Below, in pieces: positions 36,619 to 46,682 of a stretch of DNA of 64,000 nucleotides (position 1 is its first letter; each line of letters opens with the position of its first letter). The stretch covers positions 5,137,001 through 5,201,000 of the forward strand of contig NZ_CP117452.1 of assembly GCF_030687895.1 (NCBI RefSeq). The letters run 5' to 3'. The notes under the pieces were generated by a model that was given only the letters and a program-made list of their open reading frames with translations, was not told the DNA's origin and did no database searches. The position numbers and the translations under genes were made by a program. The stretch comes from Pseudomonas sp. FP198. Its GTDB lineage: Bacteria > Pseudomonadota > Gammaproteobacteria > Pseudomonadales > Pseudomonadaceae.

Positions 36619-37289
36619 ACCCGGCCTGGGCGCTGCTGCGCCTGGCCAGTCCGCAACTGCCGATTGGCGGCTACAGCTACTCCCAAGGCCTGGAAATGGC
36701 TGTAGATAACGGCCTGGTCAAGACGCCCGATGAAGCACGCCGCTGGATCAGCGATCAGATGCTACTGAACCTCGCGCGTTTCGAAGCGCCCTTGCTGCTG
36801 GCTCATTGCACGGCGGCCGCTGCCGACGATTGGCACGCGCTGCTGGAACTCTGTGAACAACACCGTGCCAGCCGGGAAACCCGCGAGCTGTACCAGGAAA
36901 GCCGGCAGATGGGCTACTCGTTGCAACAACTGCTGGCGGGCCTGCCGGAACTCGACAGCGCAGCGCGCAGCTTCCTTGAACAGCGCAGCGAACCGCACCT
37001 GGCGTTGGGCTGGGCCCTGGCGGCCCGTGCCTGGGACATCAAGCCAGAGGATGCCCTCGCCGCCTGGTTGTGGAGCTGGCTGGAAAACCAACTGGCGGTG
37101 CTGATGAAAACCCTACCGTTGGGCCAGCAAGCCGCGCAGAGGTTGACCAGCGAACTGCTGCCGTTGCTGCAACAGGCCCAGCAGATCGCCTCGAACATCG
37201 ACCCCGACCATTACGGCAGTGCCGCGTTTGGCCTGTCCCTGGCGTGCATGGCCCATGAGCGCCAGTACAGCCGCCTGTTCCGTTCATAG
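36615..37289 (+). CDS. ureF: Urease accessory protein UreF
   Basis: A 224-residue all-helical protein with LLRLASPQLPIGGYSYSQGLEMAVDNG near the N-terminus and SLACMAHERQYSRLFRS at the end, diagnostic of UreF. It links UreD-urease with the UreG GTPase. The start overlaps ureE (ATGA); ureG follows after 9 bp. Confidence 0.97.
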   Translation: MNPAWALLRLASPQLPIGGYSYSQGLEMAVDNGLVKTPDEARRWISDQMLLNLARFEAPLLLAHCTAAAADDWHALLELCEQHRASRETRELYQESRQMGYSLQQLLAGLPELDSAARSFLEQRSEPHLALGWALAARAWDIKPEDALAAWLWSWLENQLAVLMKTLPLGQQAAQRLTSELLPLLQQAQQIASNIDPDHYGSAAFGLSLACMAHERQYSRLFRS

Positions 37290-37298
37290 GAGAGACAC

Positions 37299-37913
37299 AT
37301 GAATACACAACCTTTGCGCGTCGGTATTGGCGGCCCGGTAGGCTCCGGCAAGACCGCACTGACCCTGGCTCTCTGCCTGGCCTTGCGCGAGCGCTACAAC
37401 CTGGCCGTGGTCACCAACGATATCTACACCCGTGAAGACGCTGACTTCCTGGTGCGCAACGAAGCCCTGGCGCCGGAGCGGATCATCGGCGTGGAAACCG
37501 GCGGGTGCCCGCACACGGCGATTCGCGAAGATGCCTCGATCAACCTTGAAGCGGTGGACCAGTTGAACCGGCGCTTCCCGGGCCTCGACCTGATCCTGGT
37601 CGAGTCCGGTGGCGACAACCTGTCCGCGACCTTCAGCCCCGAGCTATCGGACCTGACCATTTACGTGATCGACGTATCGGCTGGCGACAAGCTGCCGCGC
37701 AAGGGCGGGCCGGGCATCTGCAAATCCGACCTGCTGGTGATCAACAAGATTGACCTGGCGCCATTGGTGGGCGCCTCCCTGGAACTGATGAACAGCGATA
37801 CCCAGCGGATGCGCAACGGCAAGCCCTTCGTGTTCAGCAACCAGAAGACCGGCCAGGGCCTGGACGACATCATCGCCTTCATCGAGCGCCAGGGCCTGCT
37901 GAGCGCCGCGTGA
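37299..37913 (+). CDS. ureG: Urease accessory GTPase UreG
   Basis: A 204-residue SIMIBI GTPase: P-loop [15 protein letters not shown], the nickel-site motif [25 protein letters not shown] and the base-recognition NKID. It uses GTP to drive nickel insertion into urease. The ribosome site AGGAGAG lies 5-6 bp before the ATG. Confidence 0.98.
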   Translation: MNTQPLRVGIGGPVGSGKTALTLALCLALRERYNLAVVTNDIYTREDADFLVRNEALAPERIIGVETGGCPHTAIREDASINLEAVDQLNRRFPGLDLILVESGGDNLSATFSPELSDLTIYVIDVSAGDKLPRKGGPGICKSDLLVINKIDLAPLVGASLELMNSDTQRMRNGKPFVFSNQKTGQGLDDIIAFIERQGLLSAA

Positions 37914-37943
37914 CTTTTCCCATTCGAACAAGGAAGCCTATCC

Positions 37944-38516
37944 ATGACATTCAAACGTATCCTCGGCGCCCTCGCCTTGCTACTGACTCCGGCTCTGGCC
38001 TTTGCCCACCCCGGTCACGGCGATAACGGCCTGATCGCCGGCCTGGGCCACCCCATCGGCGGGCTCGACCATCTGCTCGCGATGTTGGCGGTCGGCTTGT
38101 GGGCGGCCCAACAACAAGGCGCCGCGCGCTGGGCACTGCCATGCACTTTCGTCGGGACGATGCTGCTCGGTGGTTTGCTGGGCTTCGAAGGCCTGAATCT
38201 GCCAGCGTTGGAAAGCGGCATCGCCGCCTCGGTGCTGGCCCTGGGCCTGGCGGTGGCGCTGGCGGTGCGTCCGCCGCTGAGCCTGGCAGTCGGTGCGACG
38301 GCGATATTTGCGCTGTTCCATGGCGTGGCCCATGGCTTGGAGCTGCCGGACATGTCGAGTCCGTGGGCCTATGCGGTGGGGTTCGTCGCCGCGACGGCGG
38401 CGCTGCACGGCGCGGGCTTTGCGCTGGTTCGCGTGTTGCCACGCGCGGCGGCGCCAGTGATCAGGTTGGCCGGGGCTGCTTCGGCGGCGGCTGGGGTCTG
38501 GTTGTTGGCTAGCTGA
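37944..38516 (+). CDS. HupE/UreJ family membrane protein
   Basis: A 190-residue protein with a signal peptide (ILGALALLLTPALAFA) and about six helices. The histidine-rich family motifs are AHPGHG, HPIGGLDHLLAMLAVGLWAA and FALFHGVAHG. These proteins are thought to transport nickel or cobalt. Placement 30 bp after ureG makes nickel supply for urease the natural reading. Confidence 0.92.
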   Translation: MTFKRILGALALLLTPALAFAHPGHGDNGLIAGLGHPIGGLDHLLAMLAVGLWAAQQQGAARWALPCTFVGTMLLGGLLGFEGLNLPALESGIAASVLALGLAVALAVRPPLSLAVGATAIFALFHGVAHGLELPDMSSPWAYAVGFVAATAALHGAGFALVRVLPRAAAPVIRLAGAASAAAGVWLLAS

Positions 38517-38542
38517 ATCTCTATCGCCCGCACGGGCCTCAT

Positions 38543-38658
38543 CGCGAGCAATCTCGCTCCCACAGTTTGATCGGCGTATGCCGCCCCCTGTGTTGGAGCC
38601 TGCCCCCACAGTCTGATCGGTGTGCACCGGCCCTTGTGGGAGCGAGCTTGCTCGCGAT
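38543..38658. repeat. Degenerate REPIN, family A, inverted arrangement
   Basis: CGCGAGCAATCTCGCTCCCAC (one arm, with a mismatch) and a later GTGGGAGCGAGCTTGC arm flank a third decayed REP copy (GTTGGAGCCTGCCCCC). It lies between the hupE-like and AGE genes. Decay suggests an old insertion. Confidence 0.75.
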
Positions 38659-38744
38659 GACGGACTTACAGGTGCCACCTATCTAGAGTCGGTCACTCTG
38701 CTACCATGTCGCGCAAACGCCCCCCGCCGTGACGACGTCCGCCA

Positions 38745-39878
38745 ATGCCTGAAGCCTCCCGCTCCGCCCTTCTACCCGAATTGACCACGCTGTTCGCCAC
38801 GGTGCATCAGCAGTTTCACGATGTGATCGTGCCGATGTGGCAAGGTCCGGGCTGGAATGCCGAGCTGGCGTTGCCCTATGAGTCCCTGGATACCCAGCAC
38901 AAGCCGCTGCCGCCCCAGCGTTATCGCGCCATGGCCTGTGCGCGGCAGTTGTATGTGTTCGCCAGCCTGATCGGCGAAGTGCCGCAGGCCGAGGAGCGGG
39001 CCGCCGCGCTGTTTCGCTCGCTGCAACGGCACTTCCACGATGCCGAGCATGGCGGCTGGTTCTACAGCATCGACCCGCAGGGGATACCGCTGGATACCGG
39101 CAAGGATCTGTACACCCACGCCTTCATCCTGTTCGCCTGCGCCCATTACTGGGGCAAGGTTCGCGAGCCGCTGGTGGAGTCGGTGCTCAATGCGGCCCTG
39201 GAAATCATCGCGCGACGCTTCGCCACTGGCGACGGTCTCTACGAAGCCAGCCTTGGCCGCGACTGGTCGACAGCCGAAACCGGCCCGCTGCAGAACCCGC
39301 TGATGCATCTGGCGGAGGCTTTTCTCGCGACCCTTGCGGTTCGCGACGATGCCGCTGTTCACCAAGCGTTGCTGAGCCTGTGCGAGGGGATGCTCAAGTG
39401 CTTCGTTGATCCGCAACGGCAAGTCATGATGGAGAAACCGCTCAAGGCTGTGGATAACTGGTTCGAGCCGGGACATCAGTTCGAGTGGTATTTCCTGCTG
39501 GCCTCATCGCCCTTGTTGCGTGGCGGCAAACTGCACATGGCCCTGGAACGCAGCTTCGGCGATACCGAACAACAAGGCGTCGATCCGGGCACCGCTGGCG
39601 TTTGCGCCATGCTGGCCCTGGAGCCGCAGACGGCTCCGCGCGATGCAACCCCACGCATCTGGGCCCAGGCGGAATACCTGCGGGCACTCACGCTGCGCCC
39701 TGGCAGCGAAGGGACGTTGCTGCGCCAGTTACGGGCGTTGCAGCAACATTTCCTGCATCCCCTGGGCTGGAACGAATGTCTTGATGCCAACGGCAATGTC
39801 AGCCGCCGGGATATGCCGTCCACTACGCCTTATCACCTGCTGACCTGCTATCGCGGGCTGGCTGACTATCTGGCCTGA
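38745..39878 (+). CDS. AGE family epimerase/isomerase
   Basis: A 377-residue (alpha/alpha)6-barrel protein. Family landmarks are KPLPPQRYRAMACARQLYVFA, GGWFYSIDPQG, LYTHAFILFACAHYW, QNPLMHLAEAFLA and WFEPGHQFEWYFLL, with the catalytic His residues in THAF, MHLAEA and PGHQFEW. It is closer to mannose isomerases or sugar 2-epimerases (ManI/YihS group) than to mammalian-type renin-binding epimerases. The substrate is not settled by sequence. It stands alone. Confidence 0.88.
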   Translation: MPEASRSALLPELTTLFATVHQQFHDVIVPMWQGPGWNAELALPYESLDTQHKPLPPQRYRAMACARQLYVFASLIGEVPQAEERAAALFRSLQRHFHDAEHGGWFYSIDPQGIPLDTGKDLYTHAFILFACAHYWGKVREPLVESVLNAALEIIARRFATGDGLYEASLGRDWSTAETGPLQNPLMHLAEAFLATLAVRDDAAVHQALLSLCEGMLKCFVDPQRQVMMEKPLKAVDNWFEPGHQFEWYFLLASSPLLRGGKLHMALERSFGDTEQQGVDPGTAGVCAMLALEPQTAPRDATPRIWAQAEYLRALTLRPGSEGTLLRQLRALQQHFLHPLGWNECLDANGNVSRRDMPSTTPYHLLTCYRGLADYLA

Positions 39879-39885
39879 CACACCT

Positions 39886-39917
39886 TTGTGGTGAGGGAGC
39901 AACTCCCACACCACAAA
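39886..39917. terminator. Hairpin between convergent AGE and SDR genes
   Basis: TTTGTGGTGAGGGAG-CAA-CTCCCACACCACAAA folds into a long stem with one bulge and has A/T ends on both sides. It looks like a decayed family B REP that now may end both transcripts. Confidence 0.55.
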
Positions 39918-39936
39918 AAGCTATCTCGAAAACCCG

Positions 39937-40722
<786 letters not shown>

Positions 40723-41386
40723 TCAAACCATTAATGGAAATCGGCCCACAGCATGCCCGCCCTGACACGCCATGGGCAAGGCTTGAGGGCGCGTTTTTGC
40801 CTGCACTGCTGCTCATAAAATAACCAATCGAGTCCAGGCCTTGCCAAACAAGGGCTGCAGAGGGTTGCGCGCATCTTATCCACAGGCACGTCCACAATAA
40901 TCGGGGGCAAGTACAAACACTGGAAGCCGCTGTGTATAAGGCTTTGCGGGACATTTGGAAATTTTTTTCGCTTGACCCACCAAGTGAGGTTGTGCAGCCG
41001 AAGTTATCTGCTATAAGCCGAGGCGAGATAGACGATGGCGCCAAGCCAGCAACGACGCTGCTCCGCGCGGTCTTTCCAGAGTTTAGTCACAGACTTATCC
41101 ACAGGCTCGCTGACAGTTTTCCGAACGCCAATGACGCTCAGAAAACTGTTGACAACTGCCGCTTCCGAATGACCAAAACCGCCTGATCAAAAAATGCTCA
41201 CCACGCTGAAAGCCGCGTAATCAAAGGGTTACAGCCAAGTACACCCACGTTACCCACAGCCAGTTCCACAGCAAACGGGGACAAGTCAAAACCGTGACAA
41301 AACAACTGTTTGCGGCGACTTTATGTCGCGGTTTCGCAGAGCTTCAAGATTGTTGTCCACAATTTCGAAAAATACATAAAAACCCT

Positions 41387-41474
41387 GTGGGAGCGAGCTT
41401 GCTCGCGATAGCTTTGGTTCAGTCAGCATCGATATCGACTGATCTACTGCTATCGCGAGCAAGCTCGCTCCCAC
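41387..41474. repeat. REPIN, family A
   Basis: Inverted GTGGGAGCGAGCTTGC arms, 88 bp, at the right edge of the DnaA-box region. Confidence 0.9.
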
Positions 41475-41493
41475 AGGGTTTGTGGATATAGAT

Positions 41494-41524
41494 AAAAAAC
41501 CGGCGATCACTCGCCGGTTTTTTT
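41494..41524. terminator. Bidirectional terminator downstream of livF
   Basis: ACCGGCGA-TCAC-TCGCCGGT with an A-run on the left and T-run on the right. It ends the leftward branched-chain transporter operon 17 bp after the livF stop. Confidence 0.9.
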
Positions 41525-41540
41525 CATTGCAACTGCCGCC

Positions 41541-42257
41541 TCAATGCCCGCCAAGATACGCGTTGCGCACCTCTTCGTTAGCGAGCAGTTCCTTGCCGCT
41601 GCCGGTCAGGCGGATTTCTCCGTTGACCATCACATAGGCCCGGTCGGACAGCTTGAGCGCGTGGTTGGCGTTCTGCTCCACCAGGAAGATAGTCATGCCG
41701 GTGGACGCCAGTTCCCGCAGGGTCGCGAAGATCTGCTTCACCACGATCGGCGCCAGTCCCAGGCTCGGCTCGTCGAGCAGCAACAACTTCGGCCGGCTCA
41801 TCAAGGCCCGGGCGATGGCGAGCATCTGCTGCTCGCCGCCGGACATGGTCATGGCTCGCTGGTTGCGGCGCTCCTTGAGCCGCGGGAACAGCTCGAACAT
41901 GCGCTGCATGTCTTCGCTGGCGTATTTGTCACCGATAGGAATGGTGCCCATCAGCAGGTTTTCCTCGACGGTCATGTCGGGGAACACCCGGCGCCCTTCC
42001 GGCGATTGAGCGATACCGTTGGAGGCGATGTAGTGCGACGACTTGTGGGTGATGTCCACGCCCTGGTAGATGATCTGCCCACCCGCTGCGCGGGGCTGGC
42101 CGAAGATCGACATCAGTAGCGTGGACTTGCCGGCACCGTTGGAGCCGATCAGGCTCACGGTTTCGCCTTCGCCGATGTGCATCGAGACTTTCTTCAGGGC
42201 CTGGATCGGCCCGTAGAACACGTCCAGCTCCTTGAGTTCGAGGATAGGCCCACTCAT
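41541..42257 (-). CDS. livF: Branched-chain amino acid ABC transporter ATP-binding protein LivF (BraG)
   Basis: A 238-residue ATPase with Walker A LIGSNGAGKSTLL, signature MSGGEQQMLAIARAL, Walker B LLLLDEPSLGLAP and LVEQNANHAL. It is the second ATPase of the high-affinity Leu/Ile/Val (and Ala) importer known as Bra in P. aeruginosa. It overlaps livG by 4 bp and is the last gene of the operon, closed by a strong terminator. Confidence 0.95.
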   Translation of the reverse strand: MSGPILELKELDVFYGPIQALKKVSMHIGEGETVSLIGSNGAGKSTLLMSIFGQPRAAGGQIIYQGVDITHKSSHYIASNGIAQSPEGRRVFPDMTVEENLLMGTIPIGDKYASEDMQRMFELFPRLKERRNQRAMTMSGGEQQMLAIARALMSRPKLLLLDEPSLGLAPIVVKQIFATLRELASTGMTIFLVEQNANHALKLSDRAYVMVNGEIRLTGSGKELLANEEVRNAYLGGH

Positions 42258-43126
42258 ACCAATTCCTCTTCATCGGCGCCCAGGTAAGCCGCGATCACCT
42301 TCGGATCGTTGCGAATCGCCTCGGGACCGCCCTCGGCAATCACGTTGCCGTGATCCAGCACTACGATGTGATCGGAAATACTCATCACCATGCCCATGTC
42401 GTGTTCGATCAGCACCACGGTCAGATCGTGCTCGTCGCGCAGCAGCCGGATCATCGCGCTCAGTGCTTCGGTTTCCTGGGGATTGAGGCCGGCGGCCGGT
42501 TCGTCGAGACAGATGATCTGCGGACGCGTACACATCGCCCGAGCGATTTCCAGGCGGCGCTGCTGGCCGTAGGAAAGCTCACCGGCCAGGCGGTTGGCGC
42601 AATCCACCAGATCCACCACTTCCAGCCAGTAGAAGGCGTGATCCAGGGCATCGCTTTCAGCCTGGCGATAACCCTTGGTGTTGAGGATGCCCGCCACCAG
42701 GCTGCGATTGACCCACATGTGCTGGGCCACCAGCAGGTTTTCCAGCACCGACATTTCCTTGAACAGGCGAATGTTCTGGAAGGTTCGCGCCAGGCCGGCG
42801 CGGTTCACCAGGTGGGTGCCGCCGAACATCTTGTAGTACAGCCGGCTGGCGAAAGACCTTGGCGAGACAAAGTCCGTCGGGCGAAACGCTTCGCCCAATA
42901 ACTTGATCACGTTGGTCTGCTCGCCACGCACGTTGAGTTCGATCTTGCCGCCCGAAGCCTTGTAGAAACCGGTCAGGCAGTTGAACACCGTGGTCTTGCC
43001 CGCGCCGTTGGGGCCGATCAGGGCGAAGATGGAGTTGCGCTTGACTTGCAGGCTGACGTCGCTGAGGGCCTTGATGCCACCGAACTGCATCATCAGGTTT
43101 TCGACTTTCAGTACGACTTCGCTCAT
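42254..43126 (-). CDS. livG: Branched-chain amino acid ABC transporter ATP-binding protein LivG (BraF)
   Basis: A 290-residue ATPase with Walker A LIGPNGAGKTTVFNC, signature LSYGQQRRLEIARAM and Walker B IICLDEPAAGLNP. A longer insertion between Q-loop and signature (FASRLYYKMFGGTHLVNRAG) is typical of LivG. It overlaps both neighbours by 4 bp. Confidence 0.95.
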   Translation of the reverse strand: MSEVVLKVENLMMQFGGIKALSDVSLQVKRNSIFALIGPNGAGKTTVFNCLTGFYKASGGKIELNVRGEQTNVIKLLGEAFRPTDFVSPRSFASRLYYKMFGGTHLVNRAGLARTFQNIRLFKEMSVLENLLVAQHMWVNRSLVAGILNTKGYRQAESDALDHAFYWLEVVDLVDCANRLAGELSYGQQRRLEIARAMCTRPQIICLDEPAAGLNPQETEALSAMIRLLRDEHDLTVVLIEHDMGMVMSISDHIVVLDHGNVIAEGGPEAIRNDPKVIAAYLGADEEELV

Positions 43127-44406
43127 GGCGCTACCCCCTTGCGCGGCGTCACACCGGTACGGCTGATGCGGATCAGGCCGCGTGGGCGCCAGATCATCAT
43201 CAATACCATCAACACGCCGAACAGCAGCACGCGGTACTCCGCGAAACCGCGAAGCAGTTCCGGGGCCACGGTCAACACGAAGGCCGCAATCACCACCCCG
43301 ATGGTCGAGCCCATGCCGCCCAGCACCACGATGGCGAGAATCAGGGCCGACTCAAAGAAGGTGAATGAGGTCGGGTTGACGAAACCTTGATAGGTGGCGA
43401 AAAACACACCGGCCAGGCCAGCCGTCGAGGCCCCGATGGTGAACGCCGAGAGCTTGACCAGCACGTGATTCAGCCCCATTGAGCGGCAGGCGATTTCATC
43501 CTCGCGCAAGGCTTCCCAGGCACGACCGACCGGCATCCGGGTCAGACGGTGCTTGATATACAGCACGGCCAGCACGACGAGAAACAACACCGCATAGATG
43601 AAGTAGTACTTCACGTCCGGGTTGTAGGCAATGCCGAAAAACTCATGGAAGGGTATGCCGCCATCCTTCGCCCTTTTTCCAAGTTCGAGACCGAAGAAGG
43701 TTGGCAATGGCGCCGGCATACCGTTCGGGCCACCGGTCAGGCTCAGCCAGTTGTTGAGGACCAGCCGGATGATTTCACCGAACCCCAGGGTCACAATCGC
43801 CAGATAATCACCGTGCAGGCGTAGCACCGGGAAGCCGAGGATGCAGCCGGCCAGCCCCGCCGTGATTGCCGCCAGTGGCAGCACCGTCCAGAACCCCAAC
43901 CCCAGGTACTGGTAACCGAGCGCCAGCCCGTAGGCGCCGATGGCGTAGAACGCCACGTAACCCAGGTCAAGCAGGCCGGCCAGGCCGACCACAATGTTCA
44001 GGCCCAGGCCCAGCAGCACGTAGATCAGCCCAAGGATGACCACGCCCAACAGGTACGAGTTGGAGAAAAACGGGAACACCACGGCGATGACGACTACCAG
44101 CGGGATGATCCAGCGCAACCGGGTTTTGTAATCGGGGGGCAGGACATGAACCCCGGAGCCGGTGCTTTCAAAACCTTCAAGAATTTTCAGACCCTTGGGC
44201 GTTTGCAGGAACAAGCCCAGGGCAAAGCGACCAGCCATGACAATGGCAACAATCCACGCCACCCGGGTCGTTTCCAGATTGAAGCCGTAGCCGTCGAGGA
44301 CCACGCCAACAATCGGACCGAACACAATAAGGGCAACCAGACCGGTAAGAATCGCGTCAACCAGACTTCTTTTGATATCAATGGTTTTTTTGGTGGTTGA
44401 GGACAT
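43123..44406 (-). CDS. livM: Branched-chain amino acid ABC transporter permease LivM (BraE)
   Basis: A 427-residue permease with about ten helices. Conserved segments are GLGLNIVVGLAGLLDLGYVAFYAIGAY and the cytoplasmic AWEALREDEIACRSMGLN. The N-terminal 100 residues carry extra helices as in Pseudomonas BraE. It lies 3 bp after livH and overlaps livG by 4 bp. Confidence 0.95.
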   Translation of the reverse strand: MSSTTKKTIDIKRSLVDAILTGLVALIVFGPIVGVVLDGYGFNLETTRVAWIVAIVMAGRFALGLFLQTPKGLKILEGFESTGSGVHVLPPDYKTRLRWIIPLVVVIAVVFPFFSNSYLLGVVILGLIYVLLGLGLNIVVGLAGLLDLGYVAFYAIGAYGLALGYQYLGLGFWTVLPLAAITAGLAGCILGFPVLRLHGDYLAIVTLGFGEIIRLVLNNWLSLTGGPNGMPAPLPTFFGLELGKRAKDGGIPFHEFFGIAYNPDVKYYFIYAVLFLVVLAVLYIKHRLTRMPVGRAWEALREDEIACRSMGLNHVLVKLSAFTIGASTAGLAGVFFATYQGFVNPTSFTFFESALILAIVVLGGMGSTIGVVIAAFVLTVAPELLRGFAEYRVLLFGVLMVLMMIWRPRGLIRISRTGVTPRKGVAP

Positions 44407-44409
44407 CGC

Positions 44410-45324
44410 TTACACCTTCGACACAAGAGGACGGCCAAGCAGGCCTTGGGGCCGAAAGACCAGAACGAGAACGAGCAGCGAGAAGCTGAAGACGTCTTTG
44501 TAGTCCGAATTGACCAGACCGGAAAACAGCGACTCGGAGATCCCGAGAATGATTCCCCCAAGCATCGCGCCAGGCAGTGAGCCGATCCCGCCGAGTACCG
44601 CCGCAGTGAATGCCTTGATGCCGATGATGAAACCGGCATAGAAGTCGAACGTGCCGTAGTTCATGGTGATCAGCACGCCGGCCAGGGCCGCCATGGCCGC
44701 ACCAATGATGAACACGTAGGAAATCACCCGGTCGGTGTTGATCCCCAGGATCGAAGCCATCTTGCGGTCTTGCTGGGTCGCGCGACACATGCGGCCGAGC
44801 TTGGTGTACTTGATGATGTAGGTCAGCAGGGCCATCCCCGCAAACGCGGCGATCAGAATGAAAACTTTTGTGTAAGTCAGTTGCACGAATCCTGTGCCGA
44901 CTTCGACACGCCAAGCCCCCGTCAGCAAGGTTGGAACGCCTTGTTGCTTCGCGCCCTGGGCAATCTGTGCGTAGTTTTGCAGGATCAGCGAAATACCGAT
45001 GGCGCTGATCAGCGGTGCCAGTCGGGTGGAGTTGCGCAGAGGTTTGTAGGCGACACGCTCGATGACCCAGCCATACACCGCCGTAACGACGATGGTAAAG
45101 ATCAGCGTACCGAGCATCAGCAGGGGAAAGGATTCAATACCGAAGTATGCCAGCAGAGCCAGACTGATCGCCGCGAGGTACGCAGAAATCATGTAAACCT
45201 CGCCATGGGCGAAGTTGATCATGCCGATGATGCCATAGACCATTGTGTAGCCGATGGCGATCAGGCCATAGACCGACCCGAGGGTCAGGCCGTTGACCAG
45301 TTGCTGCAGGAAAATACCATCCAT
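44410..45324 (-). CDS. livH: Branched-chain amino acid ABC transporter permease LivH (BraD)
   Basis: A 304-residue permease with LTLGSVYGLIAIGYTMVYGIIGMINFAHGEVYM at the N-terminus and the CRATQQDRKMASILGI loop. It is the first of four coupled genes after the binding-protein gene, which is 224 bp upstream beyond a REP element and a hairpin. Confidence 0.95.
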   Translation of the reverse strand: MDGIFLQQLVNGLTLGSVYGLIAIGYTMVYGIIGMINFAHGEVYMISAYLAAISLALLAYFGIESFPLLMLGTLIFTIVVTAVYGWVIERVAYKPLRNSTRLAPLISAIGISLILQNYAQIAQGAKQQGVPTLLTGAWRVEVGTGFVQLTYTKVFILIAAFAGMALLTYIIKYTKLGRMCRATQQDRKMASILGINTDRVISYVFIIGAAMAALAGVLITMNYGTFDFYAGFIIGIKAFTAAVLGGIGSLPGAMLGGIILGISESLFSGLVNSDYKDVFSFSLLVLVLVFRPQGLLGRPLVSKV

Positions 45325-45350
45325 AACGCAATCTCACGCAGTGAGAACCT

Positions 45351-45368
45351 GCACACTCTTGAGTGTGC
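45351..45368. promoter_or_regulatory. 18-bp perfect palindrome in the braC-livH gap
   Basis: GCACACTCTTGAGTGTGC is a perfect palindrome just upstream of livH. With TTCTTCT on one side it could act as a weak attenuator that makes binding protein exceed membrane subunits, or as an operator. Confidence 0.6.
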
Positions 45369-45433
45369 GGTTCTTCTAGGGAAAATACAGATTTACGTCG
45401 GAGCAATGTCAGTCAGAGCACTGCATCCCCCTT

Positions 45434-45520
45434 GTAGGAGCTGGCCTGCCAGCGATGAGGACTGACATTCAACAAAGATGTCGCCTGTCAGTCCGCCATC
45501 GCGAGCAGGCTCGCTCCCAC
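45434..45520. repeat. Hybrid REP doublet (unlike arms)
   Basis: The left arm is GTAGGAGCTGGCCTGCCAGC, a different REP class, while the right arm is the family A variant CGCGAGCAGGCTCGCTCCCAC. It lies between the binding-protein gene and livH. Confidence 0.75.
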
Positions 45521-45548
45521 ATGAATCAGGGGATCTAGCCGATCGCGT

Positions 45549-46682
45549 TTACTTCTGTTTTTCCAACTGGTGGTACTTGCCGTCCTTGTCCCATTGGTAG
45601 ACCACGTAGTCGGAGACTTTCAGGTCGCCCTTGCTGTCCCAGGTTTTCTCACCCATGACGGTCTTGACCGGGTTAGCCTTGAGCCACTTGGCCGCAGCTT
45701 CGCCATCGTTTTTCTTGGCGCCATTGAAGGCAGCCGCGAGGGTCTGAACCGAAGCATAGGCGTACAGGGTATAGCCTTCCGGCTCAGTGCCCGTGGCACG
45801 GAATGCGTCCACTACAGCCTTGCTGTCTGGCAGCAGACGCGGGTCGGCACCGAAAGTCATCAGGACGCCGTCGACAAATTGCGGACCGCCAGCGGTGGTG
45901 ACCAGTTCGTCGGTCACGATACCGTCGTCGGACATGAACTTGACGTCTTTCAGACCTTGCTCACGCAGTTGACGAACCAGCGGACCGGCTTCCGGGTGCA
46001 GACCACCGAAGTACACGACATCGGCCCCAGCGCCGCGGATCTTGGTGACGATGGTGCTGAAGTCTTTCTCACCACGGGTCAGGCCTTCGTACAGCACTGG
46101 CGTAACACCGCGCTTGGCCAGTTGAGCCTTGGTCGCATCCGCCAGGCCCTGCCCGTAGGTGTCCTTGTCGTGCAGCACGACGACTTTCTTGCCCTTGAGC
46201 ACGTCAACGATGTAGTCGCCGGCGACGATGCCCTGCTGGTCATCACGCCCGCACATACGGAACATGGCGCTCAGGCCGCGCTCGGTAACAGCCGGGTTGG
46301 TCGAACCCGGGGTGATTGCGATGATGCCGGCTTCGTCGTAGATCTCGGAAGCCGGGATGGTCGAGGAAGAGCAGAAGTGACCGACAACTCCCGCCACTTT
46401 CTGATTGGCCAGATCCTTGGCTACCGTAACGGCCTGCTTCGGCTCGCAGGCGTCATCGCCTTTGACCAAGAGGATTTTCTCCCCGTTCACGCCGCCCTTG
46501 GCATTGATCTCGTCTGCCGCCGCTTGCGCACCTTTCATGTACTGCTCGCCAAATGCCGCGTTGGCGCCTGTCATGGGACCCGCTACACCGATCTTGATGT
46601 CAGCCTGGGCAAACGCAGAAACACCCAGCGCAGCTGCCACTGCGAGGGCCAGAAAGCCTTTCTTGTAAAACGTCTGGGACAT
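45549..46682 (-). CDS. braC: Branched-chain amino acid ABC transporter substrate-binding protein BraC/LivK
   Basis: A 377-residue periplasmic protein with a signal peptide (GFLALAVAAALGVSAFAQA) and the Leu/Ile/Val-binding core: DIKIGVAGPMTGANAAFGEQY, GVVGHFCSSSTIPASEIYDE and VYFGGLHPEAGPLVRQL. It captures branched-chain amino acids and alanine for LivHMGF. The start at 46682 is chosen because it begins the signal peptide; the 15 codons upstream are leader. Four TGCAACC repeats lie in its upstream region. Confidence 0.95.
   Translation of the reverse strand: MSQTFYKKGFLALAVAAALGVSAFAQADIKIGVAGPMTGANAAFGEQYMKGAQAAADEINAKGGVNGEKILLVKGDDACEPKQAVTVAKDLANQKVAGVVGHFCSSSTIPASEIYDEAGIIAITPGSTNPAVTERGLSAMFRMCGRDDQQGIVAGDYIVDVLKGKKVVVLHDKDTYGQGLADATKAQLAKRGVTPVLYEGLTRGEKDFSTIVTKIRGAGADVVYFGGLHPEAGPLVRQLREQGLKDVKFMSDDGIVTDELVTTAGGPQFVDGVLMTFGADPRLLPDSKAVVDAFRATGTEPEGYTLYAYASVQTLAAAFNGAKKNDGEAAAKWLKANPVKTVMGEKTWDSKGDLKVSDYVVYQWDKDGKYHQLEKQK

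Noticed and set aside
40932..41186. An 84-residue frame in the DnaA-box region
   Set aside because: No ribosome site, no family resemblance, and it runs through the DnaA boxes; better explained as chance in regulatory DNA.
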